Shown here: positions 24,338-32,559 of the stretch, piece by piece | How positions within the stretch are numbered: the first letter of the stretch is position 1 | How the letters are laid out: the number at the start of each line of letters is the position of its first letter | NCBI RefSeq assembly: GCF_013085465.1 | Contig: NZ_CP049838.1 | Coordinates: 8,928,001 to 8,992,000 of the forward strand | Length of the DNA: 64,000 bases | Origin: Streptomyces asoensis | GTDB lineage: Bacteria > Actinomycetota > Actinomycetes > Streptomycetales > Streptomycetaceae | Direction of reading: 5' to 3' | Notes under the pieces: generated by a model | The model's database searches: none | What the model was told of the DNA's origin: nothing | The model's input: the letters and a program-made list of their open reading frames with translations, nothing else | Program-made: the position numbers and the translations under genes

Positions 24338-25294
24338 ATGCAGGCACAGCAGCGCAGGCACCGGGTGGTCGTCCTCGCCCTCGACGGCGTCTATCCCTTC
24401 GAGCTCGGCATCCCCAGCCGGATCCTCGGCGCGGCCGACGGCCACTACGAGACCCTGACCTGCTCGGTCGACGGCCGTCCTGTCCTGACCAACGCCGACT
24501 TCACGATCGGCGTGCAGCACGGTCCTGAGGTGCTGGCCACGGCCGACACCGTCGTCGTCGCCCCCGTGGCCTCCGACTGGATCACCGCCGAACTGCCGGA
24601 CGGGGTCGCCGAGGCGCTCGCCCGGATCCGCCCCGACGCGCGCATCGTCTCCATCTGCACCGCCGCGTTCGTCCTCGCCGCCGCCGGTCTCCTCGACGGC
24701 CGCCGGGCCACCACCCACTGGCAGGTCGCCGAGGCGTTCAGCCGGATGTACCCGCAGGTCGACCTCGACCCGGACGTCCTCTTCGTCGACGACGGCCGGG
24801 TGCTGACCTCGGCGGGCGCCGCCTCCGGCGTCGACATCTGTCTGCACCTCGTCCGCAAGGACCACGGCAGCGAACTCGCCAACAAGGTGGCCCGCCGCTG
24901 CGTGGTCCCGCCGTTCCGCGACGGCGGCCAGGCGCAGTACATCGAACGGCCCGTTCCCGAGACCGGCCCGGCGAGCACGGCGGCCACCCGCGCCTGGGCC
25001 CTGGGGCGCCTCGGCGAGCCCCTCGCCCTCGCCGACCTCGCCGCGCACGCCCGGATGAGCCCGCGCACCTTCGCCCGCCGCTTCCACGACGAGGCGGGCA
25101 TCAGCCCCGGCCGGTGGCTGATCCAGCAGCGCGTGGTGCACGCCCGGCACCTGCTGGAGGCCAGTGACCTCTCCGTCGACCAGATCGCCGGCCGGGTCGG
25201 CTTCGGCACCGGCGCCTCACTGCGCCAGCACCTGCACGCGGCCATCGGGGTCTCCCCCCAGGCGTACCGCAGGACGTTCCAGACGGCCCGCTGA
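24338..25294 (+). CDS. GlxA family transcriptional regulator (DJ-1/PfpI plus AraC HTH)
   Basis: 318 residues. The N-terminal DJ-1/PfpI-like amidotransferase fold (VVVLALDGVYPFELGIPSRIL, then SICTAAFVLAAAGLLDGRRATTHW near residue 105) has Cys in the elbow position, as usual in GlxA regulators. The C-terminus has the two AraC helix-turn-helices (LALADLAAHARMSPRTFARRFHDEAGISPGRWLIQQR and LSVDQIAGRVGFGTGASLRQHLHAAIGVSPQAYRRTF). It is a one-component regulator with an unknown signal. The palindrome at 24304-24317 and the divergent MDR gene make the local target likely. Confidence 0.92.
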   Translation: MQAQQRRHRVVVLALDGVYPFELGIPSRILGAADGHYETLTCSVDGRPVLTNADFTIGVQHGPEVLATADTVVVAPVASDWITAELPDGVAEALARIRPDARIVSICTAAFVLAAAGLLDGRRATTHWQVAEAFSRMYPQVDLDPDVLFVDDGRVLTSAGAASGVDICLHLVRKDHGSELANKVARRCVVPPFRDGGQAQYIERPVPETGPASTAATRAWALGRLGEPLALADLAAHARMSPRTFARRFHDEAGISPGRWLIQQRVVHARHLLEASDLSVDQIAGRVGFGTGASLRQHLHAAIGVSPQAYRRTFQTAR

Positions 25295-25366
25295 ACGTTC
25301 CGGGTCGCCGCCGCGTCACAGGAGCGGGCGCGACAGGGCGACCGTGGGACGGGAACGGGGGCGGTT

Positions 25367-26221
25367 ATGCGTGCACGGTTCGTGGCGTCGGGGCTGCTGG
25401 TGGTACTGGCGGCCGTGGGATGCGGTGCCGGGGACGAGAAGGACGTGGTCGTCGAGGGAACGCCCCCGGCGACGCCGTACGCCGGTCCGCTGGACATCGT
25501 CACGAAGGAGCTGGACGAGAGCACGCCGGAGGCCTTGCGCAGCGCGTCCGGCGCCGCGGGCCGGGCGCTGGAGTGCGAGGGGGAGATCTCCTGGGGCGGC
25601 GGGCCGGACGGATGGAGCGAGCGCGACGGCGGTGACACGCCGGAGGAGGGGCTGCGGCTCTACTTCGACATGTTCGAGCCGACGGGCCCGCACTCCGGCT
25701 TCCGGGTGGAGCGCGAGGAGGCGGACCGTGTGCTGTTCTCGTACGACGTGGCCGGGCGGACGAAGGTCGCGGTCGTCGTCGCCCGGGACCAGAAGGACCG
25801 GCCGGGCTGGGGTCCGGAGACCAACGCCTCCTGTGATCCGGCCGAACTTCCCGCGAGCGTCACCGACTCCGGCGATCCGGAGATCTGGACCGACCGGCAG
25901 GGTGAGCGGGTCGCGACCACGACACTGAGCAGCTACCCCGGTGCCGAGCACTGTGGCTGGCAGTCGGCGCACTTCCTGGAGATGGGCCGGGGCGAGGACC
26001 ACCGGCAGTACGTCCGCGACCCCGACGGCGTGATCGAGGAGGACCTGCTGACCTCGCCGTACGACGGCGACGCCGCTCTGCCGGCCGACGCCCACGACAC
26101 CGGATACCGCTACGGCGACCGGTGGTTGTGGCTGACGGACGACGCCTCGACGGCGTACGTCCGCACCTCCGACGGCGTCGAGGCCTGGCCCCTGGCGAAG
26201 GACACGGTGGCGTGCATGTGA
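25367..26221 (+). CDS. Putative lipoprotein, unknown function
   Basis: 284 residues. The short basic start and hydrophobic stretch MRARFVASGLLVVLAAVGC end in a lipobox with Cys19, so it should be membrane-anchored outside. The mature part is acidic with scattered Cys (near residues 69, 155, 198 and 283) and segments such as GHCGW-like EHCGWQSAHFLEMG and GYRYGDRWLWLTDDASTAYVRT. It matches the general type of Streptomyces lipoproteins with no assigned domain. It is transcribed alone and ends 8 bp from the convergent tetR. Confidence 0.72.
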   Translation: MRARFVASGLLVVLAAVGCGAGDEKDVVVEGTPPATPYAGPLDIVTKELDESTPEALRSASGAAGRALECEGEISWGGGPDGWSERDGGDTPEEGLRLYFDMFEPTGPHSGFRVEREEADRVLFSYDVAGRTKVAVVVARDQKDRPGWGPETNASCDPAELPASVTDSGDPEIWTDRQGERVATTTLSSYPGAEHCGWQSAHFLEMGRGEDHRQYVRDPDGVIEEDLLTSPYDGDAALPADAHDTGYRYGDRWLWLTDDASTAYVRTSDGVEAWPLAKDTVACM

Positions 26222-26228
26222 CCGCCGG

Positions 26229-26792
26229 TCAGCGGCTGGCGTGCAGCGCGACCAGCAGCTGCCACACCTGGTCGGCGATCTCACCGGGCGTACCCGCGAG
26301 GTCGCCGTGCAGCCAGTCCGCCAGCACCCCCGCGAAGGTCGCGGCGACGGCCGAGGCGACCAGGGGCGCGTCGGCGGCACCCGCCCGTTCCCGTTCCCGC
26401 AGGCTGTAGGCCCGCAGGTCCCGGTGCAGCACGCGGCCGAGCGGTCCGCCGCCGCCCGGCGCGAGCAGGGTGCGGTACAGCGCGGCGTGCGGCGTCAGGG
26501 AGCCGAAGAACTCCGGCAGCGCGGCCGGCGCCCGTACCGGGTCGGGCCGCCCCTGCCAGGCGTGCAGCGCTTCCACGGCCTCGCGTACGACGTCCGCGCA
26601 GGCGTCGACCGCGAGCGCCTCCAGGTCGGGATAGTGCACGTAGAAGGTGGCCCGGCCGACCCCCGCCCGCCGCACCAGCGCGGCGACGCCGACCTCCTCC
26701 AGCGGCCGCTCGGCGCATTCCTCGAGCAACGCCGAGCGCAGCCTCGCCCGGGTGCGGGCCGCGCGCGGGTCCTCGGGCTCGCCGCGGGTCAC
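26229..26792 (-). CDS. TetR/AcrR family regulator
   Basis: 187 residues from a GTG at 26792 that shares GTGA with the stop of the DUF1304 gene, a 4-bp translational-coupling overlap. The helix-turn-helix is RARLRSALLEECAERPLEEVGVAALVRRAGVGRATFYVHYPDLEALAVDA, followed by a helical ligand-binding domain. It is second in a two-gene unit whose promoter contains a large inverted repeat, the expected arrangement for autoregulation. A longer frame reaching 27074 is only an extension through the DUF1304 gene. Confidence 0.88.
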   Translation of the reverse strand: MTRGEPEDPRAARTRARLRSALLEECAERPLEEVGVAALVRRAGVGRATFYVHYPDLEALAVDACADVVREAVEALHAWQGRPDPVRAPAALPEFFGSLTPHAALYRTLLAPGGGGPLGRVLHRDLRAYSLRERERAGAADAPLVASAVAATFAGVLADWLHGDLAGTPGEIADQVWQLLVALHASR

Positions 26793-27151
26793 TGCGCGAT
26801 CAGGGCGGCGGCCAGGGCGAGCGCGCCGGGCAGGGCCTGCGCGACCAGGATCCGGCGGTTCGCCGTGGCCGCGCCGTACACGCCGGCCACGATCACGCAG
26901 GACAGGAAGAACACCTGCGCCCGGAAGCCGGTCGGGTCGGCCGCGATCAGCCCCCACACCAGGCCCGCCGCGAGGAAACCGTTGTAGAGCCCCTGATTGG
27001 CGGCCAGCGCGGCGGTCCGCTTCGCCATCTCCGCGTCCAGGCCGTGGAACGACATCCCCGGCTTCTTCTGCCACAGGAACATCTCCATCACCAGGATGTA
27101 GAGATGCAGTGCGGCCACCAGAACGACCAGCACGTTCGCCAGGATCTCCAT
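26789..27151 (-). CDS. DUF1304 small membrane protein
   Basis: 120 residues with four hydrophobic helices: NVLVVLVAALHLYILVMEMFLW, then NQGLYNGFLAAGLVWGLIA, VFFLSCVIVAGVYGAATA and a C-terminal Ala/Leu helix. MEMFLWQKKPGMSFHG and ANQGLYNGFLAAGL are the DUF1304 signatures. The family is often next to TetR or MarR genes and is suspected in stress or efflux functions, but not characterised. GAGGGAG lies before the ATG. It is first in an operon with tetR, under the inverted-repeat operator at 27170-27202. Confidence 0.88.
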   Translation of the reverse strand: MEILANVLVVLVAALHLYILVMEMFLWQKKPGMSFHGLDAEMAKRTAALAANQGLYNGFLAAGLVWGLIAADPTGFRAQVFFLSCVIVAGVYGAATANRRILVAQALPGALALAAALIAQ

Positions 27152-27169
27152 GGTCTCCCTCAATTTCTT

Positions 27170-27202
27170 GGACAGGTGTCCACTATAACGGGACACCTGT
27201 CC
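27170..27202. promoter_or_regulatory. TetR-type operator and promoter of the DUF1304-tetR unit
   Basis: Twelve-bp arms GGACAGGTGTCC (27170-27181) and GGACACCTGTCC (27191-27202) are exact inverted copies around 9 bp. The leftward -10 TATAGT (27187-27182) sits inside the spacer, so a repressor dimer pair would cover the promoter core. Confidence 0.82.
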
Positions 27203-27286
27203 AGGAAGTCCAGTCGCCGGTGGGACTCGTGGCCCCCAGGGCGGAACTCCTCGTGCGAAGCGGGCGGCGACGGCCACACTGAAACC

Positions 27287-27751
27287 ATGACGCCAGCACC
27301 CGCACGCCCCGCGAAGCAGCGCAAGCTCGACACCCTCCACCGGCTGGAACACGACGTCGACGCGTGGGTCGCCACGGCCGCCGAAAGCGGTGCGGCCCCC
27401 TATCTGGTCCCTCTCTCCTTCGTCTGGGACGGCGCGACCCTGCTCTTCGCCACACCCGCCACCAGCCCCACCGGCCGCAACCTGCTGGCCACCGGTGTCG
27501 CGCGCATCGCCGTCGGCCCGACCCAGGACGTCGTGATGATCGAGGGCACCGCCGCGGCCGTGCCGCCGGTCGAACTGCCGGAGGAGGACGCCGAGATCTT
27601 CGCGGGCAAGACCGGCTTCGACCCGCGCGAACTGGCCGCGCCCTACCTGTACTTCAGGGTCCTCCCCGACCGGATCCAGGCCTGGCGGGCGGCCGACGAG
27701 ATCCAGGGGCGGGAGCTGATGCGGGACGGGACCTGGCTGGTGGCCGACTGA
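27287..27751 (+). CDS. Pyridoxamine 5'-phosphate oxidase-fold protein (flavin/F420-binding family)
   Basis: 154 residues with the split-barrel pattern: VDAWVATAAESGAAPYLVPLSFVWDGATLLFATPATSPTGRNLLATGVARIAVGPTQDVVMIEGTAA, then FRVLPDRIQAWRA. This resembles the PPOX/FDOR class of FMN-, F420- or heme-using proteins common in actinobacteria. The cofactor and substrate cannot be chosen from sequence alone. Little room exists between the upstream operator region and the ATG, and no ribosome binding site is visible, so a leaderless message is possible. Confidence 0.8.
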   Translation: MTPAPARPAKQRKLDTLHRLEHDVDAWVATAAESGAAPYLVPLSFVWDGATLLFATPATSPTGRNLLATGVARIAVGPTQDVVMIEGTAAAVPPVELPEEDAEIFAGKTGFDPRELAAPYLYFRVLPDRIQAWRAADEIQGRELMRDGTWLVAD

Positions 27752-27826
27752 AACCGGGGTATCCGCAAGGTCCGGGGGGCGGGAGTCGCCCGCCCCGGTT
27801 CCGGACCTCGCGGAGGAGACGACGAC

Positions 27827-28219
27827 ATGGCATTGGTGAAAGCGGGCGTTGTGGTGCTCGACTGTGCCGAGCCCGAGAAGCTCGCCGAGTTCTACAAGGG
27901 GCTGCTGGACGCCGAGGAGATCGTCGCGTCCGCCAACCGCGTGGAGATCAGGGGCGCCGACGGGACCCGCCTGGCCTTCCGGCGTGACGTGAACGCGACC
28001 CCGCCGAGCTGGCCCCGCCCCGAGAACTCCTTTCAGGCCCACCTGGACTTCCTCGTCGACGACCTCGACGAGGTGGAACGCAGGGTCGTGGGTCTGGGGG
28101 GCCGCCCCCTGGAGACCAAGGGGGCCCCCGGCCCGCACGAGGAGCGCGGCTACTCCGACCCCTCAGGCCACTCCTTCACCATCCGCCTCGAGCCCCCCAC
28201 GGCACCGAAGCAGGGCTGA
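27827..28219 (+). CDS. VOC family protein (glyoxalase/bleomycin-resistance fold)
   Basis: 130 residues, one VOC domain: VVLDCAEPEKLAEFYKGLLDAE, VEIRGADGTRLAFRR, HLDFLVDDLDEVERRVVGLGGRPLE and YSDPSGHSFTIRL. The FYKGLL and DPSGHSF repeats are the paired beta-alpha-beta-beta-beta modules. Such small Streptomyces proteins are metal- or ligand-binding members with unknown substrates. GGAGGAGAC precedes the ATG. It is 75 bp downstream of the PPOX-fold gene and followed by a strong bidirectional hairpin. Confidence 0.87.
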   Translation: MALVKAGVVVLDCAEPEKLAEFYKGLLDAEEIVASANRVEIRGADGTRLAFRRDVNATPPSWPRPENSFQAHLDFLVDDLDEVERRVVGLGGRPLETKGAPGPHEERGYSDPSGHSFTIRLEPPTAPKQG

Positions 28220-28235
28220 AGCCGGGTACCGGAGC

Positions 28236-28276
28236 GGCCCGGCCCTCACCCGGACGACGCCGGGGAGGGCCGGGCC
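28236..28276. terminator. Bidirectional terminator-like hairpin
   Basis: GGCCCGGCCCT (28236-28246) pairs perfectly with AGGGCCGGGCC (28266-28276) across a 19-base loop that can pair further. It lies between the convergent VOC and DUF4235 genes. Confidence 0.7.
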
Positions 28277-28366
28277 GCGGTCAGGGTCGGGCCGGCGGCG
28301 CCCCGACGGAGCCCGGAGGGACGCCGCGGGGTCACCGCCGACCGCGGCAGGTCCCGGGCGGGGCGC

Positions 28367-28663
28367 TCAGTCCCGGCCGCCCTTGTCCTGGGCCGGCCAC
28401 ACTCCCGTGGACCGTTCGATCGCCTTGGCGCCGGTGCGGTCGGCGGCGCTGCGGACCGCCGCGAAGATCGCGCCCTGGACCGCCGCGGCCAGCAGGATCT
28501 CGCCCCAGCCGCGGTCCCGGTCCAGGGCGTCCGGAGCGTTGTCCTCGTGTCGTATCGCCTTCCACGCCTTGCGGAACGCGACTCCCGCCAGGGCGCCGCT
28601 CGCCCAGCCGAGCACGAATCCGACGGGCTTGTAGGCAAGGGGGAGTTTCCTCTTCTTGGCCAC
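28367..28663 (-). CDS. DUF4235 domain-containing small membrane protein
   Basis: 98 residues from a GTG at 28663 preceded by AAGGAG. The segment YKPVGFVLGWASGALAGVAFRKAWKAI and a second weakly hydrophobic helix ILLAAAVQGAIFAAVRSAADRTGAKAIERSTGVWP are the DUF4235 signature. The family consists of small actinobacterial membrane proteins of unknown role. It follows the GST gene in the same direction, 58 bp downstream. Confidence 0.87.
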   Translation of the reverse strand: MAKKRKLPLAYKPVGFVLGWASGALAGVAFRKAWKAIRHEDNAPDALDRDRGWGEILLAAAVQGAIFAAVRSAADRTGAKAIERSTGVWPAQDKGGRD

Positions 28664-28721
28664 GTGTGTCTCACTCCTTCTTCCGGTGTTGCGTGGATGG
28701 GGGGTCTGGTGGATGGGGGGC

Positions 28722-29741
28722 TCAGGGGCGTCCCCGCGCCGGAACCTCTTCGTCGACACGGACCGGACCGGGAGGTGTCCCGGTGCCGAAAGGACGGCCG
28801 CCGAGTTCCTCGCGGTGGTGGGAGGCGCGCCAGCCGGCCAGGTCCGGGCCGAGGGGGACGATCCGGGTCGGGTTGATGCCGGTGTGCACCCGGTAGTAGT
28901 GCCGCTTGATGTGATCGAAGTCGACGGTGTCCCCGAAGCCGGGCGTCTGGAAGAGATCCCGGACGTACGCCCACAGGACCGGATTCTCCGTCAGCTTCCA
29001 GCGGTTGCACTTGAAGTGGCCGTGATAGACGGCGTCGAAACGCACCAGTGTGGTGAACAGCCGGATGTCCGCCTCGGTGATCGTGTCACCCACCAGGTAG
29101 CGCTGCCGGGCCAGTCGGGACGTCAGCAGCTCCAGCCGCCGGAACACACGCGCGCACGCCTGCTCGTACTCGCCCTGCTCACTGGCGAAACCCGCCCGGT
29201 ACACCCCGTTGTTGACGTCCTCGTACACGTCGGCCATGACCGTGTCGATCTCGTCTCGCAGCCGGTCGGGGTAGAGGTCGGGGGCGCCGGGGCGGTGCAG
29301 GGCCGTCCACTCGGTGGCGAGGTCCAGGGTGAGCTGCTGGTAGTCGTTCGTCACCAGCTCGCCGCTGGGCACGTCCACGATCGCGGGCACGCTGACGCCG
29401 GTCCCGTGGTCGCGCTCCCGGCGGTCGTACGCCTCGCTGAGATAGCGGATGCCGAGGACGGGATCGCGGCCGTCCGGGTCGAGGGTGAAGCGCCAGCTGC
29501 GGTCGTCCTGGATGGGGTCGGCGATCGCCATCGACAGCGCGTCCTCCAGGCCGAGGAGGCGCCGGGAGATCACCGCTCGGCTCGCCCACGGGCAGGCACG
29601 GCTGACCACCAGACGGTAGCGGCCCGCCGTCACGGGCCGGCCGTCCCGGCCGTCCGCGGTGATGCGGTCGGTGAAGTGACTCTTGGACCGCTGGAACGCC
29701 TTGTGGCCGTACGCGCTGTTGCCGTCGCCCCCGCCGCTCAT
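28722..29741 (-). CDS. Xi-class glutathione S-transferase family (glutathionyl-hydroquinone reductase-like)
   Basis: 339 residues, the usual length of the Xi class. The active-site CPWASR near residue 50 has the reactive Cys; downstream YLSEAYDRRERDHGTGVSVPAIVD, ITEADIRLFTTLVRFDAVYHGHFKCN and HIKRHYYRVHTGINPTRIVP are family hallmarks. The family reduces S-conjugated hydroquinones. Streptomyces makes mycothiol rather than glutathione, so the physiological thiol is probably mycothiol (inference). GGGAGGAACC precedes the ATG. It is divergent from the CDF transporter. Confidence 0.92.
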   Translation of the reverse strand: MSGGGDGNSAYGHKAFQRSKSHFTDRITADGRDGRPVTAGRYRLVVSRACPWASRAVISRRLLGLEDALSMAIADPIQDDRSWRFTLDPDGRDPVLGIRYLSEAYDRRERDHGTGVSVPAIVDVPSGELVTNDYQQLTLDLATEWTALHRPGAPDLYPDRLRDEIDTVMADVYEDVNNGVYRAGFASEQGEYEQACARVFRRLELLTSRLARQRYLVGDTITEADIRLFTTLVRFDAVYHGHFKCNRWKLTENPVLWAYVRDLFQTPGFGDTVDFDHIKRHYYRVHTGINPTRIVPLGPDLAGWRASHHREELGGRPFGTGTPPGPVRVDEEVPARGRP

Positions 29742-29867
29742 GGTTCCTCCCGCTGGCGTCGCGTGTTCTCGTGCGTGTCCCGTTCTCGTGCATGTCCTGC
29801 TGAACGCGTTCCCCGATTTCCGCCGACGGCACGGTATGAGCTCGACCCGCCTGGGCAGTCGGCGAAG

Positions 29868-30935
29868 GTGACAGGGACACCTTCAGAGCGCCACACCACA
29901 CGGACCGCCGAACGGAACGCCGGATCGAACAACGAAAGGGCCGCTGAGGAGAAGGCGCGGGGGAGTGGAGATCGCCCCACCGAGTCGAACGCCGACCGCA
30001 GGACCCGCGTCACCGTCCTGGTGGCGCTCGCCGCCAACCTGGTGATCGCCGTCGCCAAGGCCGCGGGCGGTCTGTTCGCGGGCTCGCCCGCGCTGCTGTC
30101 GGAGGCGGCGCACTCCGTGGCCGACAGTCTGAACGAGGTCTTCCTCCTCGCCGCACTGCGCCGCAGCCGACGCCCGGCCGACGCACGGCATCCCTTCGGC
30201 TACGGCAAGGAACGCTTCTTCTGGTCGCTGCTGGCCGCCGTGGGGATCTTCGTCATGGGCGGCTGTTTCTCCTTCTTCCAGGGGGTCGAGGCTCTCCGGT
30301 CGGACGTCGACGAGAAGCTCAGCGGCTATGTGGCGGGCCTGATCGTGCTCGGCGTCGCCTTCCTCGCCGAGGGAGCCTCACTGCTGCGGGCCCTGCACCA
30401 GGTACGCAAGCAGGGCGGCGGTGTCGCGGGCCTGCGCGACCCGGCCCTGCGCACGGTCGTCGCCGAGGACGGCACCGCCGTGCTCGGCGTCACCCTGGCC
30501 GCGATCGGCATGGTCCTGCACATGGTGACCGGGCAGGTCGTGTGGGAGGCCTCCGCCTCGCTGGCGATCGGCGCGCTGCTCGTCTACGTCGCCTACCGGC
30601 TCGGGCGTGAGGCCCGCGACCAGCTCATCGGCGAGGCCGCCGACCCGGAGACCGGCGCGCGGATCCGCGCGCTGCTCGACGCCCAGCCCGAGATCGACAG
30701 TGTGGAAGCGCTGTTCACGATGAAGATGGGCCTCGACGCGGCCCTGGTGGCGGCCCGCGTCGACCTCATGCCGGGCCTGGACAGCGAGCGGGTCGAGGAG
30801 ATCGCCGTGCGCATCAAGCGCTCGATCGCGGCGACGGTGCCCGAGGCCGACCAGATCTTCCTCGATGTGACCGACCGCGGCGCGCGCGAGGCAGCGGAAA
30901 GCCCCGCCGCGACGGGGGAACGCGGCGGGGCCTGA
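29868..30935 (+). CDS. Cation diffusion facilitator (CDF) family transporter
   Basis: 355 residues from a GTG at 29868; the first 45 are charged and disordered and the exact start is uncertain. CDF signs are GSPALLSEAAHSVADSLNEVFLLAALRRSRRPADARHPFGYGKERFFWSLLAA (the HSxxD metal site and HPFGYGKERF turn) and six hydrophobic segments to about residue 250, then a cytoplasmic C-terminal domain (IDSVEALFTMKMGLDAALVAARVDLMPG). The usual second HxxxD in helix V is replaced by EDGTAVLG, as in the SLC30A9-like branch. It exports divalent metal, probably zinc, by proton exchange. A strong hairpin overlaps its stop. Confidence 0.88.
   Translation: MTGTPSERHTTRTAERNAGSNNERAAEEKARGSGDRPTESNADRRTRVTVLVALAANLVIAVAKAAGGLFAGSPALLSEAAHSVADSLNEVFLLAALRRSRRPADARHPFGYGKERFFWSLLAAVGIFVMGGCFSFFQGVEALRSDVDEKLSGYVAGLIVLGVAFLAEGASLLRALHQVRKQGGGVAGLRDPALRTVVAEDGTAVLGVTLAAIGMVLHMVTGQVVWEASASLAIGALLVYVAYRLGREARDQLIGEAADPETGARIRALLDAQPEIDSVEALFTMKMGLDAALVAARVDLMPGLDSERVEEIAVRIKRSIAATVPEADQIFLDVTDRGAREAAESPAATGERGGA
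30901..30931 (+). terminator. Terminator hairpin overlapping the CDF gene end
   Basis: GCCCCGCCGCG (30901-30911) and CGCGGCGGGGC (30921-30931) form a perfect 11-bp stem with a 9-base loop, ending two bases before the TGA. A smaller hairpin, GGTGCCC with GGGCACC, follows at about 30942-30961. Confidence 0.65.
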
Positions 30936-31077
30936 CTGTCGGGTGCCCGGTGGGGGCACCGTCATGCGTATCCGGGACAGATTTTTCTACGAGGCACTCG
31001 AGGACCCCTCGAGTGCCGCTCGAACGGTGCCCGGAGTGACAGCTTCCGGCACCTTCCGTGCCCGGGCGGAGGCCGTC

Positions 31078-31527
31078 TCAGCTGCCGTGGGCGGGCTCCA
31101 CGACGAACACCGGGATCTCCCGGTCCGTCTTCTTCTGGTAGTCGGCGTACTGCGGAAACGCGGCGACGGCGCGCTCCCACCACTCGGCCTTCTCCGCGCC
31201 GGTGACCTCACGGGCCGTCATGTCCTGCTTCAGGGGCCCGTCCTGGAGCTCCACCTGAGTGTCGGCCTTGACGTTGTGGTACCAGACCGGGTGCTTGGGT
31301 GCGCCGCCCAGCGAGGCGACCAGGGCGTACCGGCCCTCGTGCTCGACCCGCATCAGCGGCGTCTTGCGGAGCTTCCCGCTCTTCGCGCCCCGGGTCGTCA
31401 GCAGGATGACGGGCAGTCCCGTGTCCTCCAGCGTCGTCCCCTCGGTGCCGCCGGAGCGCTCGTACTGCTCCACCTGTTCGCGCACCCACTGCGCCGGGCT
31501 GGCTTCGTACTCGCCTTCGAGAGGCAT
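31078..31527 (-). CDS. Deazaflavin (F420)-dependent nitroreductase family protein (Ddn-like)
   Basis: 149 residues from the ATG at 31527, eight bases after AAGGGGA; a start 7 codons earlier lacks a binding site. The Ddn pattern is clear: [84 protein letters not shown]. These enzymes use reduced F420 to reduce quinones or nitro compounds; Ddn of Mycobacterium activates pretomanid. The gene is monocistronic. Confidence 0.92.
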   Translation of the reverse strand: MPLEGEYEASPAQWVREQVEQYERSGGTEGTTLEDTGLPVILLTTRGAKSGKLRKTPLMRVEHEGRYALVASLGGAPKHPVWYHNVKADTQVELQDGPLKQDMTAREVTGAEKAEWWERAVAAFPQYADYQKKTDREIPVFVVEPAHGS

Positions 31528-31635
31528 GGCATCCGTCCCCTTCGTCATCGCGCCACGTCGTTCGCGTCACGTACGTTCCGACTCGCACCCTGCTTCAACA
31601 CCGGTGGCCGCGAGATTCATCCGCCCGGGGGCCTC

Positions 31636-32259
31636 CTAGGTCACCATCCGCACGGCCAGCACCGTGATCACTCCGCTCGACACGAGCGCCGTCACCAGCC
31701 GTCCTCGGTGGCCGGTCAGCACGCGGCCCAGCAGTGCGCCGCCGCCGGCGAGCGAGACCTGCCAGCTCGCGGAGGCGAGGAAGGCCGCCAGTACGAACAC
31801 GCCCTGTTCCAGGGGGCCTGCGGACTCGGTGGTGCCGGTGCCGAGAACAAGCGCGGCGAAGTAGATCACGGTCGTCGGGTTGAGGAGGGTGATGCCGAAC
31901 AGGCTCAGACAGGCCCGGGCCGGGCTCGGCGGAGGGGGTGCGGACCGGGTGTTGAGCCGCCGGGCCCGGTACTGGCGTACGGCCGCCACCGCGCCGCGTG
32001 CCGCCAGCGCCAGCAGGACCAGCGCCGAGGCCCAGCGCAGCGGTGCCAGTACCGGCCGCAGCACGGCCGCGACGGCGGAGCCCCCGACGGTGGCGATCAG
32101 GGCGTAGAGGCCGTCCGCGAGGGCGACGCCGAGCGCGGCGCACACACCGGTGCGCAGGGAGGTGCGGGCGGTGAGGGAGACGAGGTAGGTCGCGACCGCG
32201 CCGACGGGTACGGCGATGCCGTAGCCCGCGACCAGGCCCGCGACGAGCGCGGCCGTCAC
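31636..32259 (-). CDS. LysE/RhtB family amino-acid exporter
   Basis: 207 residues from a GTG at 32259, matching the usual LysE length; longer frames only add an Arg/Pro-rich shadow. Family signs are VAGYGIAVPVGAVATYLVSLTARTSLRTGVCAALGVALADGLYALIATVGGSA, then FGITLLNPTTVIYFAALVLG and six hydrophobic helices. It exports amino acids or related small compounds by proton antiport; the substrate is unknown. No regulator is adjacent. Confidence 0.88.
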   Translation of the reverse strand: MTAALVAGLVAGYGIAVPVGAVATYLVSLTARTSLRTGVCAALGVALADGLYALIATVGGSAVAAVLRPVLAPLRWASALVLLALAARGAVAAVRQYRARRLNTRSAPPPPSPARACLSLFGITLLNPTTVIYFAALVLGTGTTESAGPLEQGVFVLAAFLASASWQVSLAGGGALLGRVLTGHRGRLVTALVSSGVITVLAVRMVT

Positions 32260-32559
32260 GGTCGCGCGGTATCGCGCCTCCGGGGACGGCCGGGCTGCTG
32301 CTGGCCGCGCGCCGGAAGAGCGGTGGCGGACGTCAGCGGCAGGAGGGCGTCGAATGTGGGCATGGCCGGATCCTGCGGGTGAAGGTGGGGCGGCGGCAAC
32401 CGGTTTTTCCGCCGCCGTCCCAGGAGTGACGCTTCGGGGCGAATGGTTCCGGCCGAATCGCCCCATTGGTCGATCTGGCCGAACTGTGCGTCGCCCTATA
32501 GGTGCCCGGGGCATCCGCTGAAGATCGGCATGACGCACTCTTCGTCTGCGAGGTCACCC
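32260..32559. other. Gene-free region upstream of lysE and the P450 relic
   Basis: About 300 bp without a supported gene. It contains a hairpin GGCGGCGG (32389-32396) with CCGCCGCC (32409-32416) and must hold the divergent lysE promoter. No operator with clear symmetry was found. Confidence 0.45.

Noticed and set aside
26793..27074. N-terminal extension of the TetR gene to 27074
   Set aside because: The extra residues are a shadow of the DUF1304 gene; the GTG at 26792 with its GTGA overlap gives a normal TetR start.
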